A stretch of DNA of 10,289 nt from Bacteroidales bacterium (GTDB lineage Bacteria > Bacteroidota > Bacteroidia > Bacteroidales > UBA7960). Both the position numbers and the translations under genes were made by a program. Shown one piece after another: positions 1 through 7,315 of the stretch (positions are counted from its first letter, which is position 1; every line of letters begins with the position of its first letter). A model generated the notes under the pieces. The model searched no databases and had not been told where the DNA came from. It worked only from the letters and a program-made list of their open reading frames with translations. Location of the stretch: the NCBI GenBank assembly GCA_007132825.1, contig SLNX01000044.1:1-10289 (forward strand), read 5' to 3'.

Positions 1-1028
1 AGCTCGATTCATTCGAGAAGCTGGAGTTTTATCCTGGAGTATTTCAATACCTGTCGCGAATCGCCAAAGAACTCGATTATTTGCTCGTTATGGTCACCAA
101 CCAGGACGGTCTCGGCACATTATCGTTTCCCGAAGATCATTTCCGCCCTGTCCACAATATGATCATCAAAGCATTTGAGAATGAAGGCGTTGTTTTTTCG
201 GAAATACTCATTGACAGATCATTTTCACACGAAAAATCTCCGTTCAGGAAACCCGGAACGGCCATGCTTAAGCATTATATGTCGGGAAGTTACGACTTGG
301 AAAACTCATTTGTTATCGGCGACAGGGATACGGATATGATACTGGCAGAGAATCTTGGTTGCAAATCCATCTTCCTGAATACAAAAACAAATGACCGAGC
401 CACTTTCAGCACTGGGTCCTGGAAGGCAATTTACGAATACCTCGCAAAAATGCCAAGAACTGCACAGGTTCTGCGTACCACAAAAGAGACCAGGGTGGCC
501 GTTGAGATCAACCTGGATGGCACGGGAAAAAGTAGCATAAACACAGGACTGGGCTTTTTCGATCACATGCTCGAACAAATTGCACGGCACGGAAGCATTG
601 ATCTCGACATAGACGTGCAGGGGGATCTGCGCATCGACGAGCACCATACTATCGAGGATACGGGCATTGCCTTGGGTAAAGCTTTTACAAAAGCCCTTGG
701 CAGTAAGAAAGGAATTGAGCGATACGGATTCCTGCTGCCAATGGATGACTCTCTAGCACAGGTTGCCCTTGATTTTGGAGGCAGGGCCTGGCTGATCTGG
801 CAGGTTGAATTCAGACGTGAAATGATCGGCAGCATACCTACGGAGATGTTCAAGCACTTTTTTAAGTCATTCAGCGATAACTCAAGGTGCAACTTAAACA
901 TCAAAGCCGACGGAGAAAACGAACATCATAAGATTGAAGCCATTTTCAAGGCATTTGCCAAAGCACTGAAAATGGCCATTGCCAAAACAAATGACCATAC
1001 GATTCCAAGTACGAAAGGCACCCTATGA
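1..1028 (+). CDS. hisB: HisB, bifunctional histidinol-phosphatase / imidazoleglycerol-phosphate dehydratase (5' partial)
   Basis: Catalyses dehydration of imidazole glycerol phosphate and, through the N-terminal HAD domain, dephosphorylation of histidinol phosphate. The frame is open to the window edge (first full codon at base 3), so the TTG at 81 is internal. By comparison with E. coli HisB roughly 25 N-terminal residues, including the HAD DxD nucleophile motif, lie outside the window. Visible HAD motifs are VTNQDG (93-110), RKP (lysine codon at 249) and IGDRDTD (Asp codon at 321). The dehydratase half starts near 456 and has FFDHM (555-569), DEHHTIED (636-659) and NEHHKIE (918-938), the metal-binding histidine motifs of this enzyme, and ends PSTKGTL. 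The loop before RKP (about 207-250) reads IDRSFSHEKSPF and has none of the zinc-ligand cysteines of the E. coli enzyme; Bacteroides HisB proteins share this. It overlaps hisH by four bases. Confidence 0.97.
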   Translation, partial: LDSFEKLEFYPGVFQYLSRIAKELDYLLVMVTNQDGLGTLSFPEDHFRPVHNMIIKAFENEGVVFSEILIDRSFSHEKSPFRKPGTAMLKHYMSGSYDLENSFVIGDRDTDMILAENLGCKSIFLNTKTNDRATFSTGSWKAIYEYLAKMPRTAQVLRTTKETRVAVEINLDGTGKSSINTGLGFFDHMLEQIARHGSIDLDIDVQGDLRIDEHHTIEDTGIALGKAFTKALGSKKGIERYGFLLPMDDSLAQVALDFGGRAWLIWQVEFRREMIGSIPTEMFKHFFKSFSDNSRCNLNIKADGENEHHKIEAIFKAFAKALKMAIAKTNDHTIPSTKGTL

Positions 1029-1603
1029 TTGCAATCATAAAATATAATGCAGGTAACATTACCTCTGTAAAGAATGCCTTAAACATGTTGGGGTTTAACT
1101 GCATGGTTACTGATCGTGAAAGCGACATCAGAAATGCGGACAAAGTGATCTTTCCCGGGGTTGGTGAAGCAAGTTCTGCAATGCGCTATCTGAAACAAAA
1201 GGGGATGGATTTGCTTATTAAATCACTAAGGCAACCCGTTTTGGGTATTTGTCTCGGACAACAGCTTATGTGCTCGTTTTCAGAGGAAGGCAACGTCAGT
1301 GGTCTGGACATTTTTAATGCCCGGGTCAGAAAGTTTCCGCCACGGGAGATTGTGCCACACATGGGTTGGAACAATATTATGCACAATGCAAGTGGCCTTT
1401 TTGCCGGCATTAAAGAATCTGAAGACTTTTATTTTGTGCACTCTTATTATTGCGAAATAGCCCAAGATACCATCTCAACGTGTGATTACATCTTACCATT
1501 CAGTGCAGCCATGCAAAAAGATAATTTTTATGCGGTTCAGTTTCACCCTGAGAAGTCAGCAGAAACGGGAGCAAAACTACTTATAAACTTTTTAAGGCTA
1601 TGA
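1025..1603 (+). CDS. hisH: HisH, glutamine amidotransferase subunit of imidazole glycerol phosphate synthase
   Basis: Class I glutaminase that hydrolyses glutamine and passes ammonia to HisF, where it is used to form imidazole glycerol phosphate and AICAR from PRFAR. The protein is 192 residues, close to the usual 195-205. The nucleophile elbow GICLGQQ carries Cys76, and the His/Glu pair of the triad is in VQFHPEKS (His174, Glu176). The oxyanion-strand region around FPGVG (residues 43-47) is intact. The ATG overlaps the hisB stop as ATGA, and its own stop overlaps the hisA start the same way, so translation is probably coupled. HisF, its obligate partner, is encoded two genes downstream. Confidence 0.97.
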   Translation: MIAIIKYNAGNITSVKNALNMLGFNCMVTDRESDIRNADKVIFPGVGEASSAMRYLKQKGMDLLIKSLRQPVLGICLGQQLMCSFSEEGNVSGLDIFNARVRKFPPREIVPHMGWNNIMHNASGLFAGIKESEDFYFVHSYYCEIAQDTISTCDYILPFSAAMQKDNFYAVQFHPEKSAETGAKLLINFLRL

Positions 1604-2313
1604 GAATAATTCCAGCCATTGACATTATTGATGGGCAGTGTGTTCGGCTTACAAAGGGCGATTACGGCACCAAAAAGGCATACAGCACAGACCCTCTTGA
1701 GCAGGCAAGACTATTCGAAAGTCACGGATTTCAATACTTGCATCTGGTTGACCTGGATGGTGCAAAGGCCAAAAAAATTGTGAACCATAAGATATTGGAA
1801 TCCATTGCCCGTGAAACATCGTTAAAGATTGATTTTGGAGGAGGCATCCGCACTGATAAGGACATAAGCATTGCTTTTGAATGCGGGGCATCGCAGGTAA
1901 CGGCGGGAAGCATGTCCGTTGATGATCCCAGGTTGTTTCTAGCAAGCTTGACGAAACATGGCGGAGATAAGATCATCCTGGGTGCAGATTTCATTAATAG
2001 GAAGATTGCTACCCAGGCGTGGCAGCAACAGTCGTCTGTCGATGTCGTTGACTTCATAGCAGAATACGAAAAGCAGGGAGTTATCTACGTGATATGCACC
2101 GACATCAGCAAAGATGGCATGCTGGCGGGGACTTCCAACGAAATTTACAGGGAAATAATCGAAAAAACAAGCATCAGGCTCATTGCCAGTGGCGGTGTTT
2201 CCACAACCGAGGACCTTAAAGAGTTAAAAGCAATGGGCTGCGATGCGGCAATCGTTGGTAAAGCGATATACGAAAACCGAATTAACCTGAAATCCCTGAT
2301 TAAGGCATGTTAA
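1600..2313 (+). CDS. hisA: HisA, ProFAR isomerase
   Basis: Phosphoribosylformimino-5-aminoimidazole carboxamide ribotide isomerase, the Amadori-type isomerase that makes PRFAR, the substrate of HisF/HisH. It is a 237-residue (beta/alpha)8 barrel, a typical length. Asp8 in IPAIDIIDG and Asp130 in ILGAD match the catalytic acid/base pair of the family. The phosphate-binding segments are DFGGGIR (78-84) and ASGGV (196-200), and TDISKDGML (167-175) is the conserved loop of the second half barrel. It starts within the hisH stop (ATGA) and overlaps hisF by seven bases, consistent with a single coupled operon. Confidence 0.97.
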   Translation: MRIIPAIDIIDGQCVRLTKGDYGTKKAYSTDPLEQARLFESHGFQYLHLVDLDGAKAKKIVNHKILESIARETSLKIDFGGGIRTDKDISIAFECGASQVTAGSMSVDDPRLFLASLTKHGGDKIILGADFINRKIATQAWQQQSSVDVVDFIAEYEKQGVIYVICTDISKDGMLAGTSNEIYREIIEKTSIRLIASGGVSTTEDLKELKAMGCDAAIVGKAIYENRINLKSLIKAC

Positions 2314-3068
2314 AAAAGCGCATCATACCTTGTTTGGACATCAAAGATGGCAGAACCGTAAAGGGTATAAACTTTATTGATATTCGCGATGCCGGCGACC
2401 CTATTGAGCTGGCCAGACGTTATGTGAAAGATGGGGCGGACGAATTGGTTTTTCTGGACATCACTGCCACCCTTGAAAAGCGGAAAACCCTGGTTCGTTT
2501 GGTTGAAAGGATTGCCCGAGAAATAAACATCCCCTTTACGGTCGGGGGTGGTATCAATTCGTTGGAAGATGCTAAGGCCGTCATTCATGCCGGTGCCGAC
2601 AAGGTAAGTATTAATTCATCTGCTGTAAAAATACCCGGACTGATCAGTAAAATTGCCGGATCGTTTGGAAGCCAGTGCGTAGTGGTTGCAGTAGACAGCA
2701 AATATGAGCATGAGAACCAGCGGCATCGGGTCTTTGTGAATGGTGGCAGGATTCCTGCCGGATTAAATACACTTGATTGGGCGAAGCAGGTCGAGGAACT
2801 TGGCGCAGGAGAGATCTTGCTGACCTCGATGAACCAGGATGGAACCAAAAATGGCTTCGACATTGACCTGTTGAACACAATAAGTAAAGCATTGAATATA
2901 CCTGTTATTGCGTCAGGTGGTGCTGGTCAACAATCACACTTCAAAGAAGTATTTCAAAAAACCAGGGTAAGTGCTGCACTTGCAGCCAGCATTTTCCACT
3001 TTGCGGAAATACCTATTCCCTTGTTAAAAGAATATCTTAGTAATAATAATGTTTTTATAAGAATTTGA
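2307..3068 (+). CDS. hisF: HisF, cyclase subunit of imidazole glycerol phosphate synthase
   Basis: Uses ammonia channelled from HisH to close the imidazole ring of PRFAR, giving imidazole glycerol phosphate for HisB and AICAR for purine synthesis. It is 253 residues, the usual size. The family signature RIIPCLDIKDGRTVKG (5-20) holds catalytic Asp11, and Asp130 in VVVAVDSKYE is the second catalytic residue. Phosphate-binding loops are TVGGGI (78-83) and IASGGAG near the C-terminus, followed by the AALAASIFHF helix-strand. The start lies inside the hisA reading frame. The barrel fold and half-barrel symmetry are shared with HisA, but the CLDIKDGR motif and length identify it as HisF. Confidence 0.97.
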   Translation: MLKKRIIPCLDIKDGRTVKGINFIDIRDAGDPIELARRYVKDGADELVFLDITATLEKRKTLVRLVERIAREINIPFTVGGGINSLEDAKAVIHAGADKVSINSSAVKIPGLISKIAGSFGSQCVVVAVDSKYEHENQRHRVFVNGGRIPAGLNTLDWAKQVEELGAGEILLTSMNQDGTKNGFDIDLLNTISKALNIPVIASGGAGQQSHFKEVFQKTRVSAALAASIFHFAEIPIPLLKEYLSNNNVFIRI

Positions 3069-3092
3069 AAACCATAAAACTAAATAAATAAT

Positions 3093-3683
3093 ATGCAAAT
3101 TAACTTTCAAAATTCCAGCCATCTCATTCCGACAATAATTCAGCATCATAAAACATTGCAGGTTTTAATGCTTGGATACATGAATCAAGAGGCATTGCAG
3201 AAAACCATTAGCGAAAAGAGGGTAACCTTTTTCAGTCGCCGCAAAAACCGGCTCTGGACAAAAGGGGAAACCTCCGGAAACTACTTAGTTTTAAATGAAG
3301 TGAGAGCCGACTGCGATCGTGACACCTTGCTGATAAAAGCTACACCCGTGGGCCCGACATGTCATACCGGGCAGATATCCTGTTTTAGCGAGACAACACC
3401 AAAGGGCTTTTTATACCAGCTTCAGGAAACAATTAATCAGCGAATCAGCAATGACGCAGTGGATTCATATACCAACAAAATTTTCCGCAAAGGGATTAAT
3501 AAGGTTGCCCAAAAACTTGGTGAAGAAGCTGTGGAATTAATAATTGAGGCCAAGGATGACCATACGGATCTTTTCAAAGGGGAAGCAGCCGACTTGCTTT
3601 ATCATTTGCTCATATTACTCAGGATAAAGGGTGTTTCGCTGGAAGATGTTGAAGCAACGCTGGCAGAAAGATCCTCCGGATAA
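3093..3683 (+). CDS. hisIE: HisIE, bifunctional phosphoribosyl-AMP cyclohydrolase / phosphoribosyl-ATP pyrophosphatase
   Basis: Carries out the second and third steps of histidine biosynthesis. The HisI half (about residues 1-105) contains ADCDRDTLLIK with Asp73/Asp75/Asp77 (Mg site) and Cys74, and PVGPTCHTGQISCF with Cys90 and Cys97 (Zn site). The HisE half (about 106-196) is an all-alpha MazG-like pyrophosphatase with GEEAVE (143-148) and GEAADLLYHL (163-172) as its metal-binding acidic helices. At 196 residues the length is normal for the fused form. The ATG is preceded by an A-rich stretch and no Shine-Dalgarno, usual in Bacteroidota. A 24-base gap separates it from hisF, so it is probably the last gene of the his operon. 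Confidence 0.97.
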   Translation: MQINFQNSSHLIPTIIQHHKTLQVLMLGYMNQEALQKTISEKRVTFFSRRKNRLWTKGETSGNYLVLNEVRADCDRDTLLIKATPVGPTCHTGQISCFSETTPKGFLYQLQETINQRISNDAVDSYTNKIFRKGINKVAQKLGEEAVELIIEAKDDHTDLFKGEAADLLYHLLILLRIKGVSLEDVEATLAERSSG

Positions 3684-3684
3684 C

Positions 3685-3705
3685 AAAAAACCGGCCGGAG
3701 CCGGT
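3685..3705 (-). terminator. Intrinsic terminator of the DUF2795 gene
   Basis: The inverted repeat ACCGGC / GCCGGT (3690-3695 and 3700-3705) encloses a four-base loop. Read on the - strand, the GC-rich stem runs straight into a run of six U residues (3690-3685), the classic factor-independent terminator. It sits 32 bases beyond the stop codon of the - strand gene and touches the end of hisIE. On the + strand the hairpin is followed by TAGGGTTG, without a U-run, so it would be a poor terminator for hisIE. Confidence 0.75.
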
Positions 3706-3736
3706 AGGGTTGATTCATAAAATAAACGAGGGGTTT

Positions 3737-3958
3737 TTAATACTCATCTTCATGAAAAAAGAAATCATCCTTAGTGGGATAATCAGGCCAGATGTCCTCA
3801 ATGCTTTCATATACATCGCCCTCATCCTCAATCTCCTGAAGATTTTCAATCACCTCCATCGGTGCGCCCGAACGAAGTGCATAATCGATTAGCTCTTCCT
3901 TGGTTGCAGGCCAGGGCGCATCTTCCAGTTTTGAGGCCAATTCAAGTGTCCAATACAT
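3737..3958 (-). CDS. Small acidic DUF2795 family protein
   Basis: A 73-residue protein starting MYWTLELASKLEDAPWPA and ending in a very acidic tail (DDFFFHEDEY). I recognise it as the short DUF2795 (PF11387) protein that is highly conserved across Bacteroidota; its biochemical function is unknown to me. The segment WPATKEELIDYALRSGA followed by PMEVIENLQEI resembles a small helical domain. No signal peptide or membrane segment is visible, so it is probably cytosolic. The frame is open 42 codons further upstream to 4084, but I chose the ATG at 3958 because the family begins here and because a promoter -7 element lies inside the would-be extension. It diverges from smpB and converges on hisIE. 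Confidence 0.88.
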   Translation of the reverse strand: MYWTLELASKLEDAPWPATKEELIDYALRSGAPMEVIENLQEIEDEGDVYESIEDIWPDYPTKDDFFFHEDEY

Positions 3959-3981
3959 ATTTGTAGTGGTTTGATTTTTTG

Positions 3982-4012
3982 CAAAAGTATATTTTTTTAT
4001 TAATAATGCAAC
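3982..4012 (-). promoter_or_regulatory. Bacteroidota-type promoter for the DUF2795 gene
   Basis: On the - strand the sequence reads GTTG (4012-4009), a 19-base spacer, then TACTTTTG (3989-3982). This fits the Bacteroidota sigma consensus TTTG - about 19-21 bases - TAnnTTTG with one mismatch in the -33 element. It leaves a leader of roughly 17-20 bases before the ATG at 3958, and supports the short start for the gene. Confidence 0.6.
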
Positions 4013-4072
4013 ATTATAATTCCCTTTTTGGTTTGATGATTTGTTAAAAAAACCGAAAAGCCTTATTTTTCT

Positions 4073-4080
4073 TATCTTTG
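4073..4080 (+). promoter_or_regulatory. Putative -7 element of the smpB promoter
   Basis: TATCTTTG is a perfect match to the Bacteroidota -7 consensus TAnnTTTG. No convincing TTTG is present at the expected -33 spacing (nearest TTTG at 4040-4043 is too far), so the call rests on the -7 element and its position about 80 bases before smpB. The implied leader is about 75 bases. Confidence 0.5.
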
Positions 4081-4104
4081 CCACGCAATAAGTGTGGTTT
4101 TTCT
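4081..4104 (+). terminator. Terminator-like hairpin in the DUF2795/smpB intergenic region
   Basis: CCACGC (4081-4086) pairs with GTGTGG (4092-4097), including one G-U pair, around a five-base AATAA loop, and is followed by TTTTTCT. The geometry is that of a weak intrinsic terminator on the + strand. It starts directly after the putative smpB -7 element, so it would lie at the extreme 5' end of the smpB transcript; it could instead stop read-through from the his operon, or be chance. Confidence 0.3.
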
Positions 4105-4162
4105 AAACGTTAATTGATTGTATTTGGATGCGTAAAATGCATGTAACCGTAATGAACTGGTG

Positions 4163-4594
4163 ATGGAAATCAATAACAAAAAAGCTTCTTTTGAATATTA
4201 CCTTCTTGAAGAGTTTACAGCAGGCATTGTGCTCACCGGAACCGAAATTAAATCGATACGGACAGGAAAAGCAAGCCTTAAGGAATCATACTGTACTTTT
4301 CATGAAGAGGAGCTTTTTGTGCGCAACATGCACATTGCCCCCTATGATTATGGGACCTACAACAACCACGAACCCAAGCGAGAGCGTAAATTGCTTCTCC
4401 AGGCCCGGGAATTACGCAAGTTAAAGAGCAAGCTCGAAGAAAAAGGTTTTACCCTTGTTCCTACCCGTCTTTTCATCAATGAAAAAGGTCTTGCAAAACT
4501 TGACATAGCCCTTGCAAAGGGTAAAAAGCTGTACGACAAGCGAGACACCCTTAAGAAAAAAGACCAGCAAAGGGAGATTGAGCGTGAACAATAG
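4163..4594 (+). CDS. smpB: SmpB, SsrA-binding protein
   Basis: Binds tmRNA (SsrA) and delivers it to stalled ribosomes for trans-translation. The protein is 143 residues from the ATG at 4163, slightly short compared with about 150-160 in most bacteria; a GTG one codon earlier (4160) is a less likely start. Visible family signatures are NKKASFEYYLLEEFTAGIVL at the N-terminus, TGTEIKSIRTGKASLKESY, an IAPYDYGTYNNHEPKRERKL segment from the beta-barrel, and a basic C-terminal tail (KGKKLYDKRDTLKKKDQQRE) that in known SmpB proteins inserts in the ribosomal decoding site. The tmRNA gene itself is not in the window. It is divergent from the DUF2795 gene and followed by a 220-base spacer. Confidence 0.96.
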   Translation: MEINNKKASFEYYLLEEFTAGIVLTGTEIKSIRTGKASLKESYCTFHEEELFVRNMHIAPYDYGTYNNHEPKRERKLLLQARELRKLKSKLEEKGFTLVPTRLFINEKGLAKLDIALAKGKKLYDKRDTLKKKDQQREIEREQ

Positions 4595-4638
4595 CAATGA
4601 CAGCTGCCTTCCGGCAAACAACAGTCGAAGCAATTTGT

Positions 4639-4646
4639 TACCTTTG
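4639..4646 (+). promoter_or_regulatory. Putative -7 element upstream of the S41 peptidase gene
   Basis: TACCTTTG matches the Bacteroidota -7 consensus TAnnTTTG exactly. No good -33 TTTG is seen at the right spacing. If used, the peptidase mRNA would have a leader of about 160 bases. A weaker alternative lies closer to the gene: TTTG at 4734-4737, 21-base spacer, then GATCTTGG at 4759-4766. The rest of the 4595-4814 spacer shows no gene. Confidence 0.4.
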
Positions 4647-4700
4647 TAGTTTGGAAACAAATTTATAATTGACCATACCAACGAAAAGATAAAACACCCA

Positions 4701-4736
4701 TGTTAAAAATCCCGACCATTCGGTAACAGGTTTTTT
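4701..4736 (+). terminator. Possible intrinsic terminator between smpB and the S41 peptidase gene
   Basis: TGTTA (4701-4705) pairs with TAACA (4724-4728), and inside it CCGA (4712-4715) pairs with TCGG (4720-4723) around a four-base loop, leaving a six-base bulge on the 5' side. The structure is followed by GG and six T residues (4731-4736). It may end the smpB transcript about 110 bases past its stop. If transcription starts near 4650, it would instead sit in the leader of the peptidase mRNA. Confidence 0.35.
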
Positions 4737-4814
4737 GACACACAGGGGGTCAATTCCCGATCTTGGACAAAATTGCAAAACACAGAATATCAAACACAAA
4801 AGAAATTATATCAA

Positions 4815-6422
4815 ATGAAAGCATTTAACAAAATAATGAACCCGATTCTACTTGGCGCAACCATTTTGATTTTTGTTACCGGCAGCGGCATGGCCCAGGT
4901 CAGGCAGGAGCAGATGGAAAAACTACAGCGTGCCGTTCAGTTTATTGAATTTGCCTATATCGAGGAACTGCATGATGAAGATTTGGTGGAACACGCCATT
5001 CGTGGCATTCTTAAAGAGCTTGACCCACACAGCACCTATCTTTCAGCCGACGAACTCCGCCGGGCAAACGAGCCATTGGAGGGCAGCTTTGAAGGGATTG
5101 GCATTCAGTTTAACATCATAAATGACACCATTGTTGTGGTAAGTCCTATACCTGGTGGACCTTCAGAGAAAGTGGGCCTGATGCCCGGTGACAAGATCAT
5201 TGAGATTGACGGAGAGTCGAGCTATGGTTCAAAAATCAGCAACCAATTTGTACAGGACCGGCTGAGAGGCGAACGCGGCTCGCAGGTTGATGTTGCCATT
5301 TTTCGGATGGGTGTCGATGAACTGCTTGATTTCACCATTACCCGCGACCGCATTCCGATCCATTCCCTCGATGCCGCCTTTATGGCAACGCCAGATATCG
5401 GCTATATAAAGCTAAATCGGTTTGCCAGAACCACCATGCGAGAATATAGGGAAGCTATGAGAAACCTGCAGGAACAGGGAATGAAGCACCTGATCCTGGA
5501 CCTGAACTACAATTCGGGAGGCTACCTTGATGTTGCCATTGATCTCGCTGATCAGTTCTTTGACCGCGATCAGCTGATTGTTTATACCGAAGGACACGCA
5601 TCACCCCGTCAGGAGTTCAGAAGCTCATTCAGAGGTAATTTCAAAACCGGCAAACTTGTTGTATTGGTAAATGAAGGAAGTGCATCAGCAAGCGAAATCG
5701 TATCAGGTGCTGTTCAAGACTGGGATCGTGGCGTGCTTGTCGGCAGGCGCACATTTGGAAAAGGTTTGGTGCAAAGACCCTTTGAACTGCCCGATGGTTC
5801 AGCCATCAGACTTACCACGGCACAGTACCATACACCTACAGGCCGTAGCATCCAAAAACCCTTTGATGAAGGTACCGATAAATATTATGAAGATCTGGCC
5901 AACCGGCTCTCCTCGGGTGAACTCGTTAGTCCGGATAACATCACATTTCCCGACTCCCTGAAGTTTTACACCAAAAATAACCAACGTGCTGTTTTTGGTG
6001 GTGGAGGGATCATGCCCGACTTTTTTATTCCGCTGGATACAACCAGGGCATCCGACTTCTACTCCCGCCTTTTGCGTCGGGGAATCATGAACCATTTCAG
6101 CATAGAATATACCAACAGGCACAGACAACAGCTTTCAGAACAATATCCTGATGTAGAGACTTATATAAGCAATTTTGAAATCAGCGAAGAATTGCTGGAT
6201 GAATTGTTTGAATATGCCGAAAGCCGTGATCTGACTCCCGACGAAGATGGATCAGAAACCGAAATGACTTTTCTGAAAAATCAGCTAAAAGGGGTCATTG
6301 CCCGCAACCTTTTTGACCTGGCCGCTTTTACACAAGTGGTCATGCAATCGGATGATGCTTATAATAAAGCTATTTACATCATAGAGAATGGTACTTTTGA
6401 TGATATGAATATCAGGTACTGA
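4815..6422 (+). CDS. Exported S41 family C-terminal processing peptidase
   Basis: A periplasmic or envelope serine protease of the CtpA/CtpB/Prc type, 535 residues. Residues 1-27 form a signal peptide with a hydrophobic stretch (PILLGATILIFVTG) and a likely cut after GMA. A helical segment and the DPHSTYLSADE motif (70-80) follow, then a PDZ domain (about 88-165, containing GSFEGIGIQF and GLMPGDKIIEIDG) and the protease core. Ser291 in GSASASE, Lys316 in TFGKG and Gln320 have the same spacing (25 and 4 residues) as the Ser309/Lys334/Gln338 triad of B. subtilis CtpB, so the enzyme should be active. The C-terminal 130 residues are a helical extension common in Bacteroidota members. I chose the ATG at 4815 over a TTG at 4773 because the signal peptide begins there. 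Its stop overlaps the next start by one base (TGATG). Substrate unknown. Confidence 0.95.
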   Translation: MKAFNKIMNPILLGATILIFVTGSGMAQVRQEQMEKLQRAVQFIEFAYIEELHDEDLVEHAIRGILKELDPHSTYLSADELRRANEPLEGSFEGIGIQFNIINDTIVVVSPIPGGPSEKVGLMPGDKIIEIDGESSYGSKISNQFVQDRLRGERGSQVDVAIFRMGVDELLDFTITRDRIPIHSLDAAFMATPDIGYIKLNRFARTTMREYREAMRNLQEQGMKHLILDLNYNSGGYLDVAIDLADQFFDRDQLIVYTEGHASPRQEFRSSFRGNFKTGKLVVLVNEGSASASEIVSGAVQDWDRGVLVGRRTFGKGLVQRPFELPDGSAIRLTTAQYHTPTGRSIQKPFDEGTDKYYEDLANRLSSGELVSPDNITFPDSLKFYTKNNQRAVFGGGGIMPDFFIPLDTTRASDFYSRLLRRGIMNHFSIEYTNRHRQQLSEQYPDVETYISNFEISEELLDELFEYAESRDLTPDEDGSETEMTFLKNQLKGVIARNLFDLAAFTQVVMQSDDAYNKAIYIIENGTFDDMNIRY

Positions 6423-7294
6423 TGTCAAGCATGATCTCTTTTAACGGACAGATCCTGAATCGGGATGAATTTACGATTTCACCCGGTAACAGGGCTTTTC
6501 GCTATGGAGATGGCGTTTTCGAAACAATAAGGGTAAGCGATGGCTGTGTTTTATGGGCTGAGCATCACTTTTCCCGTTTATCGCACGCAGCGGAAACACT
6601 GCAACTAATTAATGACCTGGAATGGTCGGTAAACCGTTTTCGGAACAATATTCTGCAACTCTGTGAAGCAAACAATCTTCAGCACAACGATGCGCGGATC
6701 AGGCTATCGATGTTCCGGAATGAAGGCGGCTATTATACCCCACTAACCAACAAAGCCTCCATCCTGATCGAGTCGGAAGCACTGGACAATAACCGGTTTA
6801 CAATCAATGCAAAAGGGATATCCGTTGACATCTTTCCAGATATCCCAAAAGTGTTCAGCAAGCTTTCAGCATTAAAAAGCATCAATGCGCAGATCTATGT
6901 GATGGCAGGCATTTATAAAAGGAATAAGGGCTTTGGAGACATCCTCCTGCTAAATGATGAAGGGAACGTAACCGAGGCAAGTGCATCCAATGTGTTTGTG
7001 GTGCAGAAAAAGAATATCATTACACCCGCTTTATCTGAAGCATGCGTGGATGGCGTAATGAGAAAAGTTATCATTCAGCTCACACGTGATAGCGGTTTTG
7101 CTGTCAGTGAAGGAACTGTTACGGTAGATCAATTGTTGCAAGCTGATGAATTGTTTCTCACCAATTCAATCCAGGGGGTCAGATGGGTCAGAGAATTCAG
7201 GGAGAAGCGATACAGCAATCAAATGGTTACAAAAATTACCGATCTGCTGAATAATTATGTTCAGAAATACACCGGAAAAAATACCGGGACCTGA
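6422..7294 (+). CDS. Fold-type IV PLP enzyme: aminodeoxychorismate lyase / branched-chain aminotransferase family
   Basis: A 290-residue class IV aminotransferase-like protein, the family of BCAT, D-amino acid transaminase and PabC. The N-terminal signature FRYGDGVFETIRV (26-38) is typical. Lys152 in SALKSIN is the expected PLP Schiff-base lysine, and Glu185 in NVTEASASN the residue that contacts the pyridine nitrogen; DELFLTNSIQGVR near the C-terminus is the third conserved block. The length fits PabC (4-amino-4-deoxychorismate lyase, p-aminobenzoate for folate) slightly better than BCAT (usually 300-360), but sequence alone does not separate these activities. The start is coupled to the peptidase stop; an ATG three codons later (6431) is also possible. 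Cytosolic, so the pairing with an exported protease is probably transcriptional rather than functional. Confidence 0.87.
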   Translation: MSSMISFNGQILNRDEFTISPGNRAFRYGDGVFETIRVSDGCVLWAEHHFSRLSHAAETLQLINDLEWSVNRFRNNILQLCEANNLQHNDARIRLSMFRNEGGYYTPLTNKASILIESEALDNNRFTINAKGISVDIFPDIPKVFSKLSALKSINAQIYVMAGIYKRNKGFGDILLLNDEGNVTEASASNVFVVQKKNIITPALSEACVDGVMRKVIIQLTRDSGFAVSEGTVTVDQLLQADELFLTNSIQGVRWVREFREKRYSNQMVTKITDLLNNYVQKYTGKNTGT

Positions 7295-7315
7295 TTTTTA
7301 CACGTGTATTTTTCT

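Noticed and set aside
563..904. - strand ORFs of about 113 residues inside hisB, and similar ones inside hisH, hisA, hisF, smpB and the peptidase gene
   Set aside because: All lie opposite or out of frame with well-recognised proteins and show no domain features of their own.
81..1028. Taking the TTG at 81 as the start of hisB
   Set aside because: The upstream codons to base 3 are open and continue the HisB alignment (LEFYPGVFQYL), so the gene is truncated by the window edge.
3710..3892. A 60-residue + strand ORF opposite the DUF2795 gene
   Set aside because: It is antisense to a recognisable conserved protein, and its hydrophobic look comes from the complementary codons.
3959..4084. A 42-residue N-terminal extension of the DUF2795 protein
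   Set aside because: The extension is low-complexity and basic, is absent from the family as I know it, and contains the TACTTTTG promoter element and AT-rich spacer.
4773..4814. A TTG start for the S41 peptidase 14 codons upstream
   Set aside because: It would bury the signal peptide behind a polar stretch; the ATG at 4815 starts directly with a basic residue and hydrophobic core.
7295..7315. TACACGTGTA palindrome at 7299-7308 as an operator
   Set aside because: It is a single short perfect palindrome with no second copy in the window and no regulator to link it to; chance occurrence is likely.
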